DNA of 33,025 nucleotides, taken from contig JAATFG010000098.1 in assembly GCA_015655355.1 (NCBI GenBank), forward strand, positions 1 to 33,025, written 5' to 3'. The number at the start of each line of letters is the position of its first letter. The first letter of the stretch is position 1. The notes beneath the pieces were generated by a model. The model was not told the DNA's origin and searched no databases. It was given only the letters and a program-made list of their open reading frames with translations. This document shows positions 1 to 8,399 of the stretch, piece by piece. The DNA comes from Lysobacterales bacterium (GTDB lineage Bacteria; Pseudomonadota; Gammaproteobacteria; Xanthomonadales; Xanthomonadaceae). The position numbers and the translations under genes are program-made.

Positions 1-576
1 CCGCCGTTCCTGCGCGGCAAGGGCGAAGGCTGGGTCACCGCCGAATACGGCATGCTGCCGCGCTCCACCCATACTCGTTCCGATCGCGAGGCCGCGCGCG
101 GCAAGCAGGGCGGCCGCACCCTGGAAATCCAGCGCCTGATCGGCCGCAGCCTGCGCGCCTGCGTCGATCGCGGCGCGCTCGGCGAGCGCACCATCACCCT
201 CGATTGCGACGTGCTGCAGGCCGACGGCGGCACCCGCACCGCGGCGATCACCGGCGCCTACGTCGCGCTGGTCGATGCGGTGAACGGCCTGCAAAGGAAA
301 GGCGAGCTCAAGCGCAATCCGATCCTCGGTGCGATCGCGGCGGTGTCGGTCGGCGTGTATCGCGGCGTGCCGGTGCTCGATCTCGATTACGCCGAAGACA
401 GCGATTGCGACACCGACATGAACCTGGTGATGAACGACGGCGGCGGTTTCATCGAACTGCAAGGCACCGCCGAAGGCCACGCCTTCCGCCGCGACGAACT
501 CGACGCGCTGCTGGCGCTGGGCGAGAAAGGCATGGCCGAATTGTTCGCGGCGCAGCAGGCCGCGCTGGCGGCGTGA
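1..576 (+). CDS. rph: Ribonuclease PH, 3' part (5' end outside the window)
   Basis: Phosphorolytic 3'-5' exoribonuclease that trims the 3' ends of tRNA precursors. The frame is open from base 1 ([20 protein letters not shown]...), so the gene starts upstream; 191 codons are visible against about 240 for the family. Diagnostic segments are the R-rich stretch [17 protein letters not shown], the [11 protein letters not shown] helix, and the acidic [15 protein letters not shown] segment that forms part of the phosphate/metal active site. The C-terminus ends normally with an Ala-rich helix. A REP-like dyad follows the stop directly, then rdgB; rph-rdgB is a common gammaproteobacterial neighbourhood. 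Identification is secure; only the N-terminus is unseen. Confidence 0.95.
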   Translation, partial: PPFLRGKGEGWVTAEYGMLPRSTHTRSDREAARGKQGGRTLEIQRLIGRSLRACVDRGALGERTITLDCDVLQADGGTRTAAITGAYVALVDAVNGLQRKGELKRNPILGAIAAVSVGVYRGVPVLDLDYAEDSDCDTDMNLVMNDGGGFIELQGTAEGHAFRRDELDALLALGEKGMAELFAAQQAALAA

Positions 577-583
577 GCCAATC

Positions 584-606
584 GCGGCAGCAATGCCGTC
601 CCCAAC
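584..606 (-). repeat. REP-like element, copy 1
   Basis: Read on the minus strand it begins GTTGGGGACGGCATT and ends in an inverted repeat whose arms on + are GCGGCA (584-589) and TGCCGT (594-599). It aligns, with one gap and a few substitutions, to the element at 12671-12692, which carries the intact GTAG head. Both sit 5-8 nt after a stop codon. I infer a member of the GTAG-headed REP family known from Stenotrophomonas and relatives. Confidence 0.55.
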
Positions 607-621
607 AAAGCGGGTTGATGC

Positions 622-1218
622 ATGAAACTGGTGCTGGCGTCGTCGAACAAGGGCAAGCTCGAAGAGCTGCGCCAGTTGCTGGCCGATGCGGACGTCGAAC
701 TTGTCGCGCAAAGCGAACTGGGCGTGGGTGATGCCGAGGAAACCGGCCTCGGCTTCGTCGAGAACGCGCTGCTGAAGGCGCGCCACGCCGCGGCGCTCAC
801 CGGCCTGCCGGCACTGGCCGACGATTCGGGCATCTGCGTCGACGTGCTCGGCGGCGCGCCCGGGATTTATTCGGCGCGCTATGCCGGCGAACACGGCAAC
901 GCGCAGGCCAACATCGACAAGCTGCTGCGCGAACTGGGCGATGTCGACGACGCGCGACGCGACGCGCATTTCTACTGCGTGCTGGTGCTGGTCCGGCATG
1001 CGCACGACCCGCAACCGCTGATCGCCGAAGGCCAATGGAACGGGACGATCCTGCGCGCGCGCCGCGGCAGCGGCGGACACGGCTACGATCCGGTGTTCTT
1101 CGACCCGCAACACGCGCAATCCGCAGCGGAAATGCCGGCGCAGCTTAAGAATTCGCTGAGCCATCGCGGCAAGGCGCTGGCCGAGTTGCGGCAGAAATTC
1201 GTGAAAGCTTCGTTCTGA
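622..1218 (+). CDS. rdgB: XTP/dITP pyrophosphatase (Ham1/RdgB family)
   Basis: Hydrolyses non-canonical purine triphosphates (XTP, dITP, HTP) to monophosphates, keeping deaminated bases out of DNA and RNA; cytosolic. The protein is 198 aa, normal for the family. It starts MKLVLASSNKGKLEEL, the canonical substrate-binding N-terminus (SSNKGK, residues 7-12), has the ADDSG metal/catalytic loop around residues 66-70, and GGHGYDPVFF near residues 147-156, followed by LSHRGKAL. The ATG is preceded by GGGTTGATGC and gives the expected family N-terminus. It lies 45 bp after rph and upstream of hemW, an order seen in many gammaproteobacteria. Nothing anomalous. Confidence 0.96.
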   Translation: MKLVLASSNKGKLEELRQLLADADVELVAQSELGVGDAEETGLGFVENALLKARHAAALTGLPALADDSGICVDVLGGAPGIYSARYAGEHGNAQANIDKLLRELGDVDDARRDAHFYCVLVLVRHAHDPQPLIAEGQWNGTILRARRGSGGHGYDPVFFDPQHAQSAAEMPAQLKNSLSHRGKALAELRQKFVKASF

Positions 1219-1225
1219 CTTGGCG

Positions 1226-1295
1226 GCGAGGATGCAGGGGCCTCGCAAGTCGCTCCCCCGATAATCGCTTTGTTGCGAGGCCCCTGCATCCTCGC
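1226..1295. repeat. Perfect 23-bp inverted repeat between rdgB and hemW
   Basis: The left arm (1226-1248) and right arm (1273-1295) are exact reverse complements over 23 bp (arm core GATGCAGGGGCCTCGC), separated by a 24-nt loop. There is no T-run after it, so it is not a standard intrinsic terminator, although RNA from either strand would fold into a very stable hairpin. It ends 18 nt before the hemW ATG. The loop contains AGTCGCTCCC, which resembles xanthomonad intergenic repeats. Confidence 0.8.
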
Positions 1296-1313
1296 TGGAC
1301 TGACAGATCTCGA

Positions 1314-2468
1314 ATGCTGATCCCGCCGCCCTTGTCGATGTACGTGCACATGCCGTGGTGCGTGCGCAAATGCCCGTATTGCGATTTCAATTCACATCAA
1401 GGCAAAGGGGCGCTGCCGTTCGGCGACTACGTCGACGCGCTGATCCGCGACCTCGAATTCGACCTGCCGCTGGTCTGGGGCCGCAGCGTGCACAGCGTGT
1501 TCTTCGGCGGCGGCACGCCGAGCCTGTTCGCGCCGCGCTTCATCGACGCGTTCCTGCAACAGGCCAGCGCGCGCCTGAACATCGCGCCGAACGCGGAAAT
1601 CACCCTGGAGACGAATCCCGGCACCGCCGAGCACGGCCGCTTCGAGGAATACGCGAAAGCCGGGGTGAACCGCATCAGCTTCGGCATCCAGAGTTTCGAC
1701 GACGGATGCCTGCGCCGCCTCGGCCGCATCCATGACAGCCGTGAGGCCGAAGCTGCGGTCAAACTGGCGCAGGACGCCGGCCTCGACAACATCAATCTGG
1801 ATTTGATGTACGCATTGCCGGAACAGACCCCGGCGATGGCCGAACACGACCTGCAGCGCGCATTCGCGCTTGCGCCCGCGCACATCTCGCATTACCAGCT
1901 GACGCTGGAACCGAATACGCTGTTCTTCGCCAAACCGCCGCGCGGCATCCCCGACGACGACGACGCGTGGGACATGCAGGAACGCTGCCAGCGCCTGCTC
2001 GCCGGCGCCGGCTACGCGCAGTACGAAGTCAGCGCCTATGCGCAAGCCGGGCGGCAGTGCGCGCACAACCTCAATTACTGGCGCTTCGGCGACTACCTTG
2101 GCATCGGCGCCGGTGCGCACGGCAAGCTCACGCTGGGCAGCGAGCAGACGATCCTGCGCCGCTGGAAGGTCAAGCACCCGGCCACGTACTTGCAGCACGC
2201 CGGCGGCCCCGCGGCGATCGGCGGCGACGACCGCATCGATGCGTCGCGCCGCCCGTTCGAGTTCATGCTCAACGCGCTGCGCCTGGTCGAGGGCTTTTCG
2301 CTGGCGGATTTCACCGCGACCACCGGCCTTGGAACCGATGCGATCGCCGCACCGCTGCACCAGGCCGAACGCGAGGGCTGGCTGCTGAATGACGGCCGCC
2401 GCATCGTGCCGACCGAACTGGGCCGACGCTTCACCAACGACGTGATCGAACTGTTCCTGGGCACCTGA
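1314..2468 (+). CDS. hemW: Radical SAM heme chaperone HemW
   Basis: HemW-family radical SAM protein, often annotated as an oxygen-independent coproporphyrinogen oxidase-like protein but known in bacteria as a heme-binding chaperone. The 384-aa length fits HemW (about 380) rather than HemN (about 450). The CX3CX2C iron-sulfur motif is at C16-C20-C23 in VHMPWCVRKCPYCDFNSH. FGGGTPS follows, then ETNPGT, the SFGIQSFDD strand and NLDLMYALPEQT, all standard for the SAM barrel, with a HemW_C winged region at the end. The ATG at 1314 has a weak Shine-Dalgarno; a second in-frame ATG (residue 9) is possible. It follows rdgB on the same strand, with the large inverted repeat between them. Confidence 0.94.
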   Translation: MLIPPPLSMYVHMPWCVRKCPYCDFNSHQGKGALPFGDYVDALIRDLEFDLPLVWGRSVHSVFFGGGTPSLFAPRFIDAFLQQASARLNIAPNAEITLETNPGTAEHGRFEEYAKAGVNRISFGIQSFDDGCLRRLGRIHDSREAEAAVKLAQDAGLDNINLDLMYALPEQTPAMAEHDLQRAFALAPAHISHYQLTLEPNTLFFAKPPRGIPDDDDAWDMQERCQRLLAGAGYAQYEVSAYAQAGRQCAHNLNYWRFGDYLGIGAGAHGKLTLGSEQTILRRWKVKHPATYLQHAGGPAAIGGDDRIDASRRPFEFMLNALRLVEGFSLADFTATTGLGTDAIAAPLHQAEREGWLLNDGRRIVPTELGRRFTNDVIELFLGT

Positions 2469-2535
2469 GCGGCCTGCCCATTCCGGTCCAGCGACCTGGA
2501 AATTAGTTGAACACCACCCGTCCGCCTCGTCATCT

Positions 2536-2567
2536 GGCCTGCACAGGCCGGATCAGGTGCGTATGAT
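2536..2567 (+). promoter_or_regulatory. Candidate promoter and dyad upstream of the DUF1631 gene
   Basis: A perfect dyad GGCCTG-CA-CAGGCC (2536-2549) is followed by a good -10 hexamer TATGAT (2562-2567), with CTGCAC 17 nt upstream as a weak -35. Initiation near 2574 would leave a leader of about 25 nt carrying the AGGGGG ribosome-binding site. Suggestive only. Confidence 0.4.
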
Positions 2568-2598
2568 AGGCCGTAGTGTGACAGGGGGCACGTTTTCG

Positions 2599-4353
2599 AT
2601 GTTATCCATGCCTAGTTTTTCGTCCGGCAGCCAGATGCCGGTGGCCGCGGCCGGCTTGTCGCCGCGTGTGCGCGCCAGTCTGGAGAGCTATTCCAAGGGT
2701 TTGTCCACCGAGCTGGCCGCGCCGGCCGAGGCCCTGCTGTGGGCGCTGGAAGCGCAATTGCAACGCGCCGCCGATACGGCCCGCGGCAGCGCCGGACAAG
2801 CCGAAGCCCTGCAGCGCATCGCCGATTTCCGGCAGCGCCGCGGGCAATGGCTGCCGCGCCTGCTGGGCGTGATCGAGGCCGAACTGGCCGACATCCGCAA
2901 GCCGGTATCGGCCCCGGCAAGCCTCCCGGCATCGCTCGAATACCAGCATCTGAGCCTGGTCGATCACGAGGAAATGGAGCAGGAGGTCGTGCTCGGCGAC
3001 GTCCTGCGCAGGCTCGAACACCAGCACGCCACCGACCTGCACCTGCTCGGCCAGCGTTTCGGCGTGCTCGCCTGCGCGCCGGCGTTCGGGTTCGAACGCA
3101 TCCCCGCCGGGCCGCAGTCGCTGCTGCGCGCGCTGCGCCAGTCCACCGACGTGCTGGAACTGTCGCCGGAATGGCAATTGCAGCTGTATCGCCTGTTCGA
3201 GCCGGTGATGCTGCGCGAATACGCGCATTGCCTGCAGTTGCTCAACGAACTGCTGTCCAGCCATGGCGTGCTGCCGGGCCTGGTGTTCCGCCCGTACCGC
3301 GGCCGCATCGAGCGCGCCGCCCGCCACGCAGCCGCCATTGCCGCACGGCAGCCTGTCGCGTCCGCGGCCGCACCCGCTGCCATCGCGTCCGACGGGACGA
3401 TCGCCGTGCCGCAGGCGCCGGCAGTCGATCCGGCCGTGTTGCGTGCATGGTTCGACGACCTGCCGCTTGATGGCGACGACACCGGCGCCCGCCAGTTGCA
3501 CGCGCTGATGGAAAACCTCGCCCGTACCGATGCGCCGCGCTTCGCCCAAGCCCAGGGCGAAGTGGAGGACGCGCTGCGCCAGAGCGCGCGCAAGGCCGAG
3601 CTGGCCGAGCGCCGCCACATCCAGTCCGCGCAGGGCCGCGACCGGCTCGAAGCGGCCAAGCTCCACGCCAGCGAGCAGATCGAAGCGGCGCTGGAACTGC
3701 GCGAGCCGTCGAAGTTCGTGCAGACCCTGCTACGCCAGGCGTGGGCGGACGTGCTCGCGCTGGCGCGGCTGCGTTTCGGCGAGGATTCGGCGCAATGGCA
3801 CGACGTGGCGCTGCTGACCGACGTGCTCGCCGCCGGCGGCAATCCTGCCGACGCCGGGCTGGCGCCGCGCGTGCTGCGTGCCCTGCTCCAGGTCGGCTAC
3901 CACGCCGACGAGGCCAGCGAGATCGCCCGGCATCTGTCCGGCGTCAGCACCGACGCACTGGCGCGCACCCGCCTGCTGGTCAAGCTGAGATACCGCGCAC
4001 GCCTCGGCGAAACCGATGCTGCCGCACGCAGCCACGCCACGCTCGACGCCACCGCGCAACGCTGCCGGCAGCGGCTTGGCACGCTGCCGTTCGGCACCTG
4101 GCTGGAACTGGACGGCGACGGCACGCACACACCACGGCGGCTGCGCCTGTCGTGGCACAGCGCCAGCACCGGCCAGGCGCTGCTGGTCGACGCGCAAGGC
4201 CAGCGCAGCGGCGAGCACGACCTCGACGAACTGGCCCACGGCATGGCCCAGGACCGCGTGCGCATCGCCGCCAGGCAGGACACGCCACTGCTCGACGGCG
4301 CCTGGACGCAAGTGCTGGCCCGCTTGCGCATGCCTCCGGGCGCACCGTCATGA
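2599..4353 (+). CDS. DUF1631 family protein
   Basis: A 584-aa predicted cytosolic protein of the DUF1631 family, often mis-labelled thymidine phosphorylase. The family signature LSLVDHEEMEQEVVLGDVLR lies at about residues 118-137, followed by an L-rich helical region and an Ala/Pro-rich linker around residue 250. The C-terminal part (FGTWLELDGDG...LRLSWHSASTGQALLVDAQGQRS) is a beta-rich segment resembling PilZ-like folds; that reading is my inference. There is no signal peptide or membrane helix. I chose ATG 2599 because AGGGGG (2583-2588) sits 10 nt before it; an upstream in-frame ATG at 2557 overlaps the likely -10 box. The stop overlaps the start of the PilZ gene (ATGA), implying translational coupling. 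No biochemical role is established for the family. Confidence 0.82.
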   Translation: MLSMPSFSSGSQMPVAAAGLSPRVRASLESYSKGLSTELAAPAEALLWALEAQLQRAADTARGSAGQAEALQRIADFRQRRGQWLPRLLGVIEAELADIRKPVSAPASLPASLEYQHLSLVDHEEMEQEVVLGDVLRRLEHQHATDLHLLGQRFGVLACAPAFGFERIPAGPQSLLRALRQSTDVLELSPEWQLQLYRLFEPVMLREYAHCLQLLNELLSSHGVLPGLVFRPYRGRIERAARHAAAIAARQPVASAAAPAAIASDGTIAVPQAPAVDPAVLRAWFDDLPLDGDDTGARQLHALMENLARTDAPRFAQAQGEVEDALRQSARKAELAERRHIQSAQGRDRLEAAKLHASEQIEAALELREPSKFVQTLLRQAWADVLALARLRFGEDSAQWHDVALLTDVLAAGGNPADAGLAPRVLRALLQVGYHADEASEIARHLSGVSTDALARTRLLVKLRYRARLGETDAAARSHATLDATAQRCRQRLGTLPFGTWLELDGDGTHTPRRLRLSWHSASTGQALLVDAQGQRSGEHDLDELAHGMAQDRVRIAARQDTPLLDGAWTQVLARLRMPPGAPS

Positions 4354-4694
4354 TCAGTGCCGCACAGGAAAACACCCGCCGCGCCGCGCGTCGCACCGTG
4401 CCGCATCCGCTGCCGGTGCTGGACCTGATGAGCGGCGAGGAGATCGGCCTGCTCGGCAACATTTCCGAAACCGGCATGCTCCTGGTCAGCGAGAAACCGC
4501 TGGTCGAGGACGCGCTGTACCAGTTGCGCTTCCGCCTCGACAGCCCGCGCGGCGATTACCTGATCGACATCGGCGCGCACCTGCTGTGGACCAGCGCCAC
4601 CCACGCGCCCGGCCAGCACTGGGCCGGCTTCCGCTTCCTCACCCTCTCCCAGGCACACCTGGTCGCGCTGCAGCACTGGATCGGCGCACGCTGA
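4350..4694 (+). CDS. PilZ-domain protein (c-di-GMP receptor)
   Basis: A single-domain 114-aa protein. It carries both halves of the canonical c-di-GMP-binding signature: an RxxxR cluster near the N-terminus (NTRRAARRTVPHPL) and the (D/N)xSxxG motif NISETG about 30 residues later, followed by the beta-barrel strands LYQLRFRLDSP and HWAGFRFLTLS. Retention of both motifs predicts ligand binding, unlike degenerate PilZ proteins. The ATG overlaps the DUF1631 stop by 4 nt, so the two are almost certainly co-translated and may interact. The window also encodes a GGDEF-EAL protein (8400-10565), but as a separate transcription unit. The physiological output is unknown. Confidence 0.88.
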   Translation: MISAAQENTRRAARRTVPHPLPVLDLMSGEEIGLLGNISETGMLLVSEKPLVEDALYQLRFRLDSPRGDYLIDIGAHLLWTSATHAPGQHWAGFRFLTLSQAHLVALQHWIGAR

Positions 4695-4738
4695 CGGCGG
4701 GCGCATAATGTGCGCTTTCCATGCATGCATGCCGCACC

Positions 4739-6076
4739 ATGACCGTCGATTTCGCCGCCCTCTATTCCAGCCATCTCGTTGAACTCAAGCGCCGTGCCGA
4801 CGAGGCGCTGCAACGCGGCGGCTTCGACCATCTCGTCATCCCCAGCGGCACCCAGCACTGGCAGGTGTTCGACGACCGCGATTACCCGTATGCGGTGAAC
4901 CCGCAATTCAAGCACTGGCTGCCGCTGACCAAGCTGCCGTATTCGTGGCTGGTATACACGCCGGGCAAGAAGCCACAGGCGATCTATTACCAGCCGCGCG
5001 ACTACTGGCACGTCGTTCCGGCCGCGCCGAGCGGCTGGTGGGTCGAGCATTTCGACATCCACGTCATCCGCAAGCCGGAAGACGCCATCGCCCTGCTGCC
5101 GAAGGATGCGTCGCGTTGCGCGATCGTCGGCGAAGCGCCGAGCACGCTGGGCGCGTTCGCGCCGAACAATCCCGAAGCCGTCGTCAACTACCTCGAATAC
5201 CAGCGCTCGTACAAGACACCCTACGAAGTGGCGCTGATGCGCGAAGCGCAGAAACTGGCGATCAAGGGCCATCGCGCCGCCGAAGCCGCGTTCCGCGGCG
5301 GCGCCGGCGAATTCGCCATCCACATGGCGTACTGCGCCGCGGTCGGCCAGGACGCGAACGAACTGCCCTACGGCAACATCATTGCGCTCAACGAACACGG
5401 CGCGGTGCTGCACTACACCGATCTCGGCCAACATGCACCGACGCCGCTGCGCAGCTTCCTGATCGACGCCGGCGCCAGCTTCCACGGCTACGCCGCCGAC
5501 ATCACCCGTACCTACGCCTACGACGCCGCCTCGGATTTCCAGCAACTGATCGACGCGGTGGACAAGGCGCAGACCGCGATGGGCCAGCAGGTGCGCGACG
5601 GCGTCGATTACAAGCAGTTGCACCTGGACGCGGCGCTGACGCTGATGGGCATCCTGCGCGATTTCGACGTCATCACCTGCGATGCGCAGAGCGCGGTCGA
5701 AAGCGGCGTCAGCTTCGCCTTCTTCCCGCACGGCGTCGGCCACCAGCTCGGCCTGCAGGTGCACGACGTCGCCGGCTTCGCCGCCAGCGACCGCGGCGGC
5801 CGCATCGAGCGCCCGGCGACCGCGCCGGCGTTGCGCCTGACCCGCGTGCTGGAACCGGGCATGGTCGTCACCATCGAGCCGGGCCTGTATTTCATCGACA
5901 TGCTGCTCGAGGACGCGAAGGCGAAAGGCCTTGGCAACCAGATCAACTGGAAGCGCGTCGACGAATTCCGCCCCTTCGGCGGCATCCGCATCGAGGACAA
6001 CGTGCTGTGCACCACCGGCGAAGCGGAGAACCTGACCCGCCCGGTGTTCCTGTCACAAGCTGGCGCCGCGGCGTGA
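4739..6076 (+). CDS. pepQ: Xaa-Pro dipeptidase (prolidase, M24B)
   Basis: Dinuclear metal dipeptidase that releases C-terminal proline from dipeptides; cytosolic. From ATG 4739 it is 445 aa, matching E. coli PepQ (443) both in length and in the opening (LYSSHLVELKRRADEAL). All five metal ligands are visible: D243 and D254 in LIDAGASFHGYAADITRTY, H335 in FPHGVGHQLG, E380 in TIEPGLYF and E419 in GGIRIEDNVL. An in-frame ATG at 4721 would add six residues (MHACRT) but lies only 11 nt after a possible -10 (CATAAT, 4704-4709), so 4739 is preferred. The phosphatase-like gene follows after 8 nt. Confidence 0.94.
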   Translation: MTVDFAALYSSHLVELKRRADEALQRGGFDHLVIPSGTQHWQVFDDRDYPYAVNPQFKHWLPLTKLPYSWLVYTPGKKPQAIYYQPRDYWHVVPAAPSGWWVEHFDIHVIRKPEDAIALLPKDASRCAIVGEAPSTLGAFAPNNPEAVVNYLEYQRSYKTPYEVALMREAQKLAIKGHRAAEAAFRGGAGEFAIHMAYCAAVGQDANELPYGNIIALNEHGAVLHYTDLGQHAPTPLRSFLIDAGASFHGYAADITRTYAYDAASDFQQLIDAVDKAQTAMGQQVRDGVDYKQLHLDAALTLMGILRDFDVITCDAQSAVESGVSFAFFPHGVGHQLGLQVHDVAGFAASDRGGRIERPATAPALRLTRVLEPGMVVTIEPGLYFIDMLLEDAKAKGLGNQINWKRVDEFRPFGGIRIEDNVLCTTGEAENLTRPVFLSQAGAAA

Positions 6077-6084
6077 GTTGAGCC

Positions 6085-6411
6085 ATGCGCAAAGTCCTGT
6101 TCGTTTGCGGCCGGAATCGCCTGCGCAGCCCGACGGCCGAACGGGTCTTTTCAGTCCGCGAAGATCTGGAAGTTTTGTCCGCCGGGTTGAACCACGATGC
6201 CGAAGAGCCCTTGACCGGCGAACTGGTGGAATGGGCCGACCTGATTTTCGTCATGGAGAAAGCGCACTTGAACAGGCTGCGCAGCAGGTTCAGGCCGCAC
6301 ATGCGCGGCGAACAGCGCGTCATTTGCCTCGACATTCCCGACGATTACGACTACATGCAACCGGAATTGGTGGAGTTGCTGCACGCCAAGGTTGGCCGCC
6401 ACCTCGTCTAG
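6085..6411 (+). CDS. Small low-molecular-weight protein tyrosine phosphatase-like protein
   Basis: A 108-aa protein starting MRKVLFVCGRNRLRSPTAE. C8-X5-R14-S15 matches the P-loop of LMW-PTP family phosphatases, and the acidic DIPDDYDYM segment near residues 83-91 is where the general-acid loop is expected. At 108 aa it is shorter than classical LMW-PTPs (about 150-160 aa) and fits the group annotated as predicted protein tyrosine phosphatase (COG4551-like). It may be an operon partner of pepQ (8-nt gap). Its TAG stop lies within a palindromic CTAG shared with the convergent pepP stop. The substrate is unknown. Confidence 0.8.
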   Translation: MRKVLFVCGRNRLRSPTAERVFSVREDLEVLSAGLNHDAEEPLTGELVEWADLIFVMEKAHLNRLRSRFRPHMRGEQRVICLDIPDDYDYMQPELVELLHAKVGRHLV

Positions 6412-7745
6412 CGCGCCATCAGCGCTTCGATTTCATCGGCAGAGCGCGCGAGCCTTTCCGTGAGCACGCGATGGCCGTCCGCAGTGATGAGCACGTCGTC
6501 CTCGGTGCGGATGCCGATGCCGCGCCAGCGCGCATCGACGCTCGCATCATCCGGGCGAACGTACAGTCCCGGCTCGATGGTGAACACCATGCCCGCTTCG
6601 AGCAGGCGCGATTCGCCGTCGATGCGGTAATCGCCGACGTCATGCACGTCCAGGCCGAGCCAGTGCCCGCTCTTGTGCGGATAGAAGCGCTTGTACCCGC
6701 CGCTTTCGATCAGCATCGATGCATCGCCGCGCAACAGGCCCAGCGACAGCAAGCCTTCGGTCAGCGTCTCGACCGCGGCGTTGTGGCCGCTTTCGTAGGC
6801 CGCGCCGGGTTTCGCCCAGGCCAGCGCCGCCTTCTGCGCCGCGCCGACCAGGTCGTGCAACGCGCGCTGTTCCTTCGAGAACCTGCCGCCCACCGGAAAC
6901 GTGCGGGTGATGTCCGCCGCGTAGCCGCGGTATTCGCCCGCCGCGTCGATCAGCACCAGTTCGCCGTCCTGCACACGCGCGTTGTTCGCGCCGTAATGCA
7001 GCACGCAGCCGTTGGCGCCGGCGCCGACGATGCTGTTGTACGCCGGCGGCATGTCGTGCGCGCGCAACACGCGCTCGACTTCCGCCTGCAATTCGTATTC
7101 GAACAGGCCCGGCCTGGCCGCACGCATCGCCGCTTCGTGGGCCAGCACGCTGACCTCGCCCGCGTGTTGCATCAGCTCGATTTCCGCCTTGCTCTTGAAC
7201 AGGCGCATCTCGTGCAGCAGGTGGCCCAGTTCGAGGAATTCGTGCGGTGGCGGCGCGCCACCGCTCCCGGCTGAAGCATGCACGTGCGCGCGCACGTGGT
7301 TGACCCAGCCGATCAGCTTGAGATCGAACTCCTTGTCGCGGCCGAAGTGGTAGTGGACGCGCGAACGGCCCTCGAGCAGGCCGGGCAGGATTTCGTCGAG
7401 ATCGTCGATCGGGTACGCGTCGTCCATGCCAAAGCGTTCGACCGCGCCTTCCTGGCCGAAACGCGTGCCGTCCCAGGCCTCGCGTTGCGCGTCGCGCTCG
7501 CGGCAGAACAGCAACGCCTCGCCATGCCTGCGACCGGGCACCAGCACCAGCACCGCGTCCGGCTCGGGGAAGCCGCACAGGTACCAGAAATCCGAATCCT
7601 GGCGGTAGGGATACAGCATGTCGTGGCTGCGCACGCGCGGCGGCGCGGCGGGGAGGATCAGGATCGCGTCGTCGCCGGCCATGCGCATCAGTTGCTTGCG
7701 CCGGCGCGCGAATTCGCCGGCGGAAAGTCCGGTGATGTCTTTCAT
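6408..7745 (-). CDS. pepP: Xaa-Pro aminopeptidase (aminopeptidase P, M24B)
   Basis: Removes the N-terminal residue from peptides with proline in position 2; cytosolic dinuclear-manganese enzyme. The protein is 445 aa, close to E. coli PepP (441). It has the N-terminal AMP_N domain (EFARRRKQLMRMAGDDAILILPAAP) and a C-terminal pita-bread domain with ligands D267 and D278 (LIDAAGEYRGYAADITRTF), H361 (YPHKSGHWLGLDVHD), E391 (TIEPGLYV) and E415 (IRTEDDVL). It lies 3 nt downstream of ygfB on the same strand, the conserved ygfB-pepP pair. The ubiH/visC genes that follow pepP in E. coli are not here; a convergent phosphatase gene is there instead. Confidence 0.95.
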   Translation of the reverse strand: MKDITGLSAGEFARRRKQLMRMAGDDAILILPAAPPRVRSHDMLYPYRQDSDFWYLCGFPEPDAVLVLVPGRRHGEALLFCRERDAQREAWDGTRFGQEGAVERFGMDDAYPIDDLDEILPGLLEGRSRVHYHFGRDKEFDLKLIGWVNHVRAHVHASAGSGGAPPPHEFLELGHLLHEMRLFKSKAEIELMQHAGEVSVLAHEAAMRAARPGLFEYELQAEVERVLRAHDMPPAYNSIVGAGANGCVLHYGANNARVQDGELVLIDAAGEYRGYAADITRTFPVGGRFSKEQRALHDLVGAAQKAALAWAKPGAAYESGHNAAVETLTEGLLSLGLLRGDASMLIESGGYKRFYPHKSGHWLGLDVHDVGDYRIDGESRLLEAGMVFTIEPGLYVRPDDASVDARWRGIGIRTEDDVLITADGHRVLTERLARSADEIEALMAR

Positions 7746-7748
7746 CGC

Positions 7749-8294
7749 TCAGTTGAGTTTCTTGCGATGCTGCACGGCGAGCACGCAATCGCCGTGCAAC
7801 AGCAGTGCGGCGACGCGCACGAATTCCTCGATCTCGGCCAGCGCGGCCTCGTCCTCCTGCTCGTCCTCGCCGAATTCGGCGTCGGCCTGGGCGAGCCGGG
7901 CGATGTCGCGCAGCGCTTCGTCGCCTTCTTCGGACAACTTGGCCTGGTTCCCGCTGGCCAGGCCGAAACCGCCGAGGAAACCGCGGCACCACCCGAACAG
8001 CGCCTCGGCACGCTCGGCCACCGCATCCGTCTCCGGAAGCAGCAGCTCGAATTCGAAATCGCGGTCGTCGAGCTGGGCGGCGGTGGCAGTGCGCAGCACA
8101 TCGAGCGCGCTGTCCTTGTCCGGTGCCGGCAACGCCGCGTCGGCGAGCACCTGCGCCGGCCAGTTGGCGGAATTTTCGCCACCGCCGGCGAGCCAGCCGG
8201 CCAGGGAGCCATGCAGTTCGCTGGCATCGACGCCCAGCTCGGCGCGCTGCGCGGCGTGGACGACATCGGGAAAGGAAGGCAATGCGGCAGCCAT
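7749..8294 (-). CDS. ygfB: UPF0149 (YgfB/YecA) family protein
   Basis: 181-aa UPF0149 protein beginning MAAALPSFPDVVHAAQRAELG. Family features are HGSLAGWLAGGG (residues 27-38), the W-C-R-GFL-GF segment FGWCRGFLGGFGLA and an acidic stretch (EFGEDEQEDEAALAEIEEFVRVAALLL) in the C-terminal helix. The role is poorly defined; YgfB has been linked to repression of the alpA/ampDh3 pathway in Pseudomonas, but nothing here tests that. The start at 8294 gives the family N-terminus; the frame stays open far upstream only as an antisense shadow of the GGDEF-EAL gene. It precedes pepP by 3 nt, so the two are likely co-transcribed. Confidence 0.88.
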   Translation of the reverse strand: MAAALPSFPDVVHAAQRAELGVDASELHGSLAGWLAGGGENSANWPAQVLADAALPAPDKDSALDVLRTATAAQLDDRDFEFELLLPETDAVAERAEALFGWCRGFLGGFGLASGNQAKLSEEGDEALRDIARLAQADAEFGEDEQEDEAALAEIEEFVRVAALLLHGDCVLAVQHRKKLN

Positions 8295-8399
8295 GCGGAC
8301 TCGGGACGGGTTAACAAGCGCAAAGTGTAAGCCGTGGCGGCGCTGGTTGCGCCGTTGGCGCGGGGCTACACTGGATTCCAAGTCCGTGGAGGCTCTCCC

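Noticed and set aside
1226-1295. The 23-bp inverted repeat as an intrinsic terminator of rdgB
   Set aside because: No T-run follows on either strand, and the loop and stem are larger than usual terminators.
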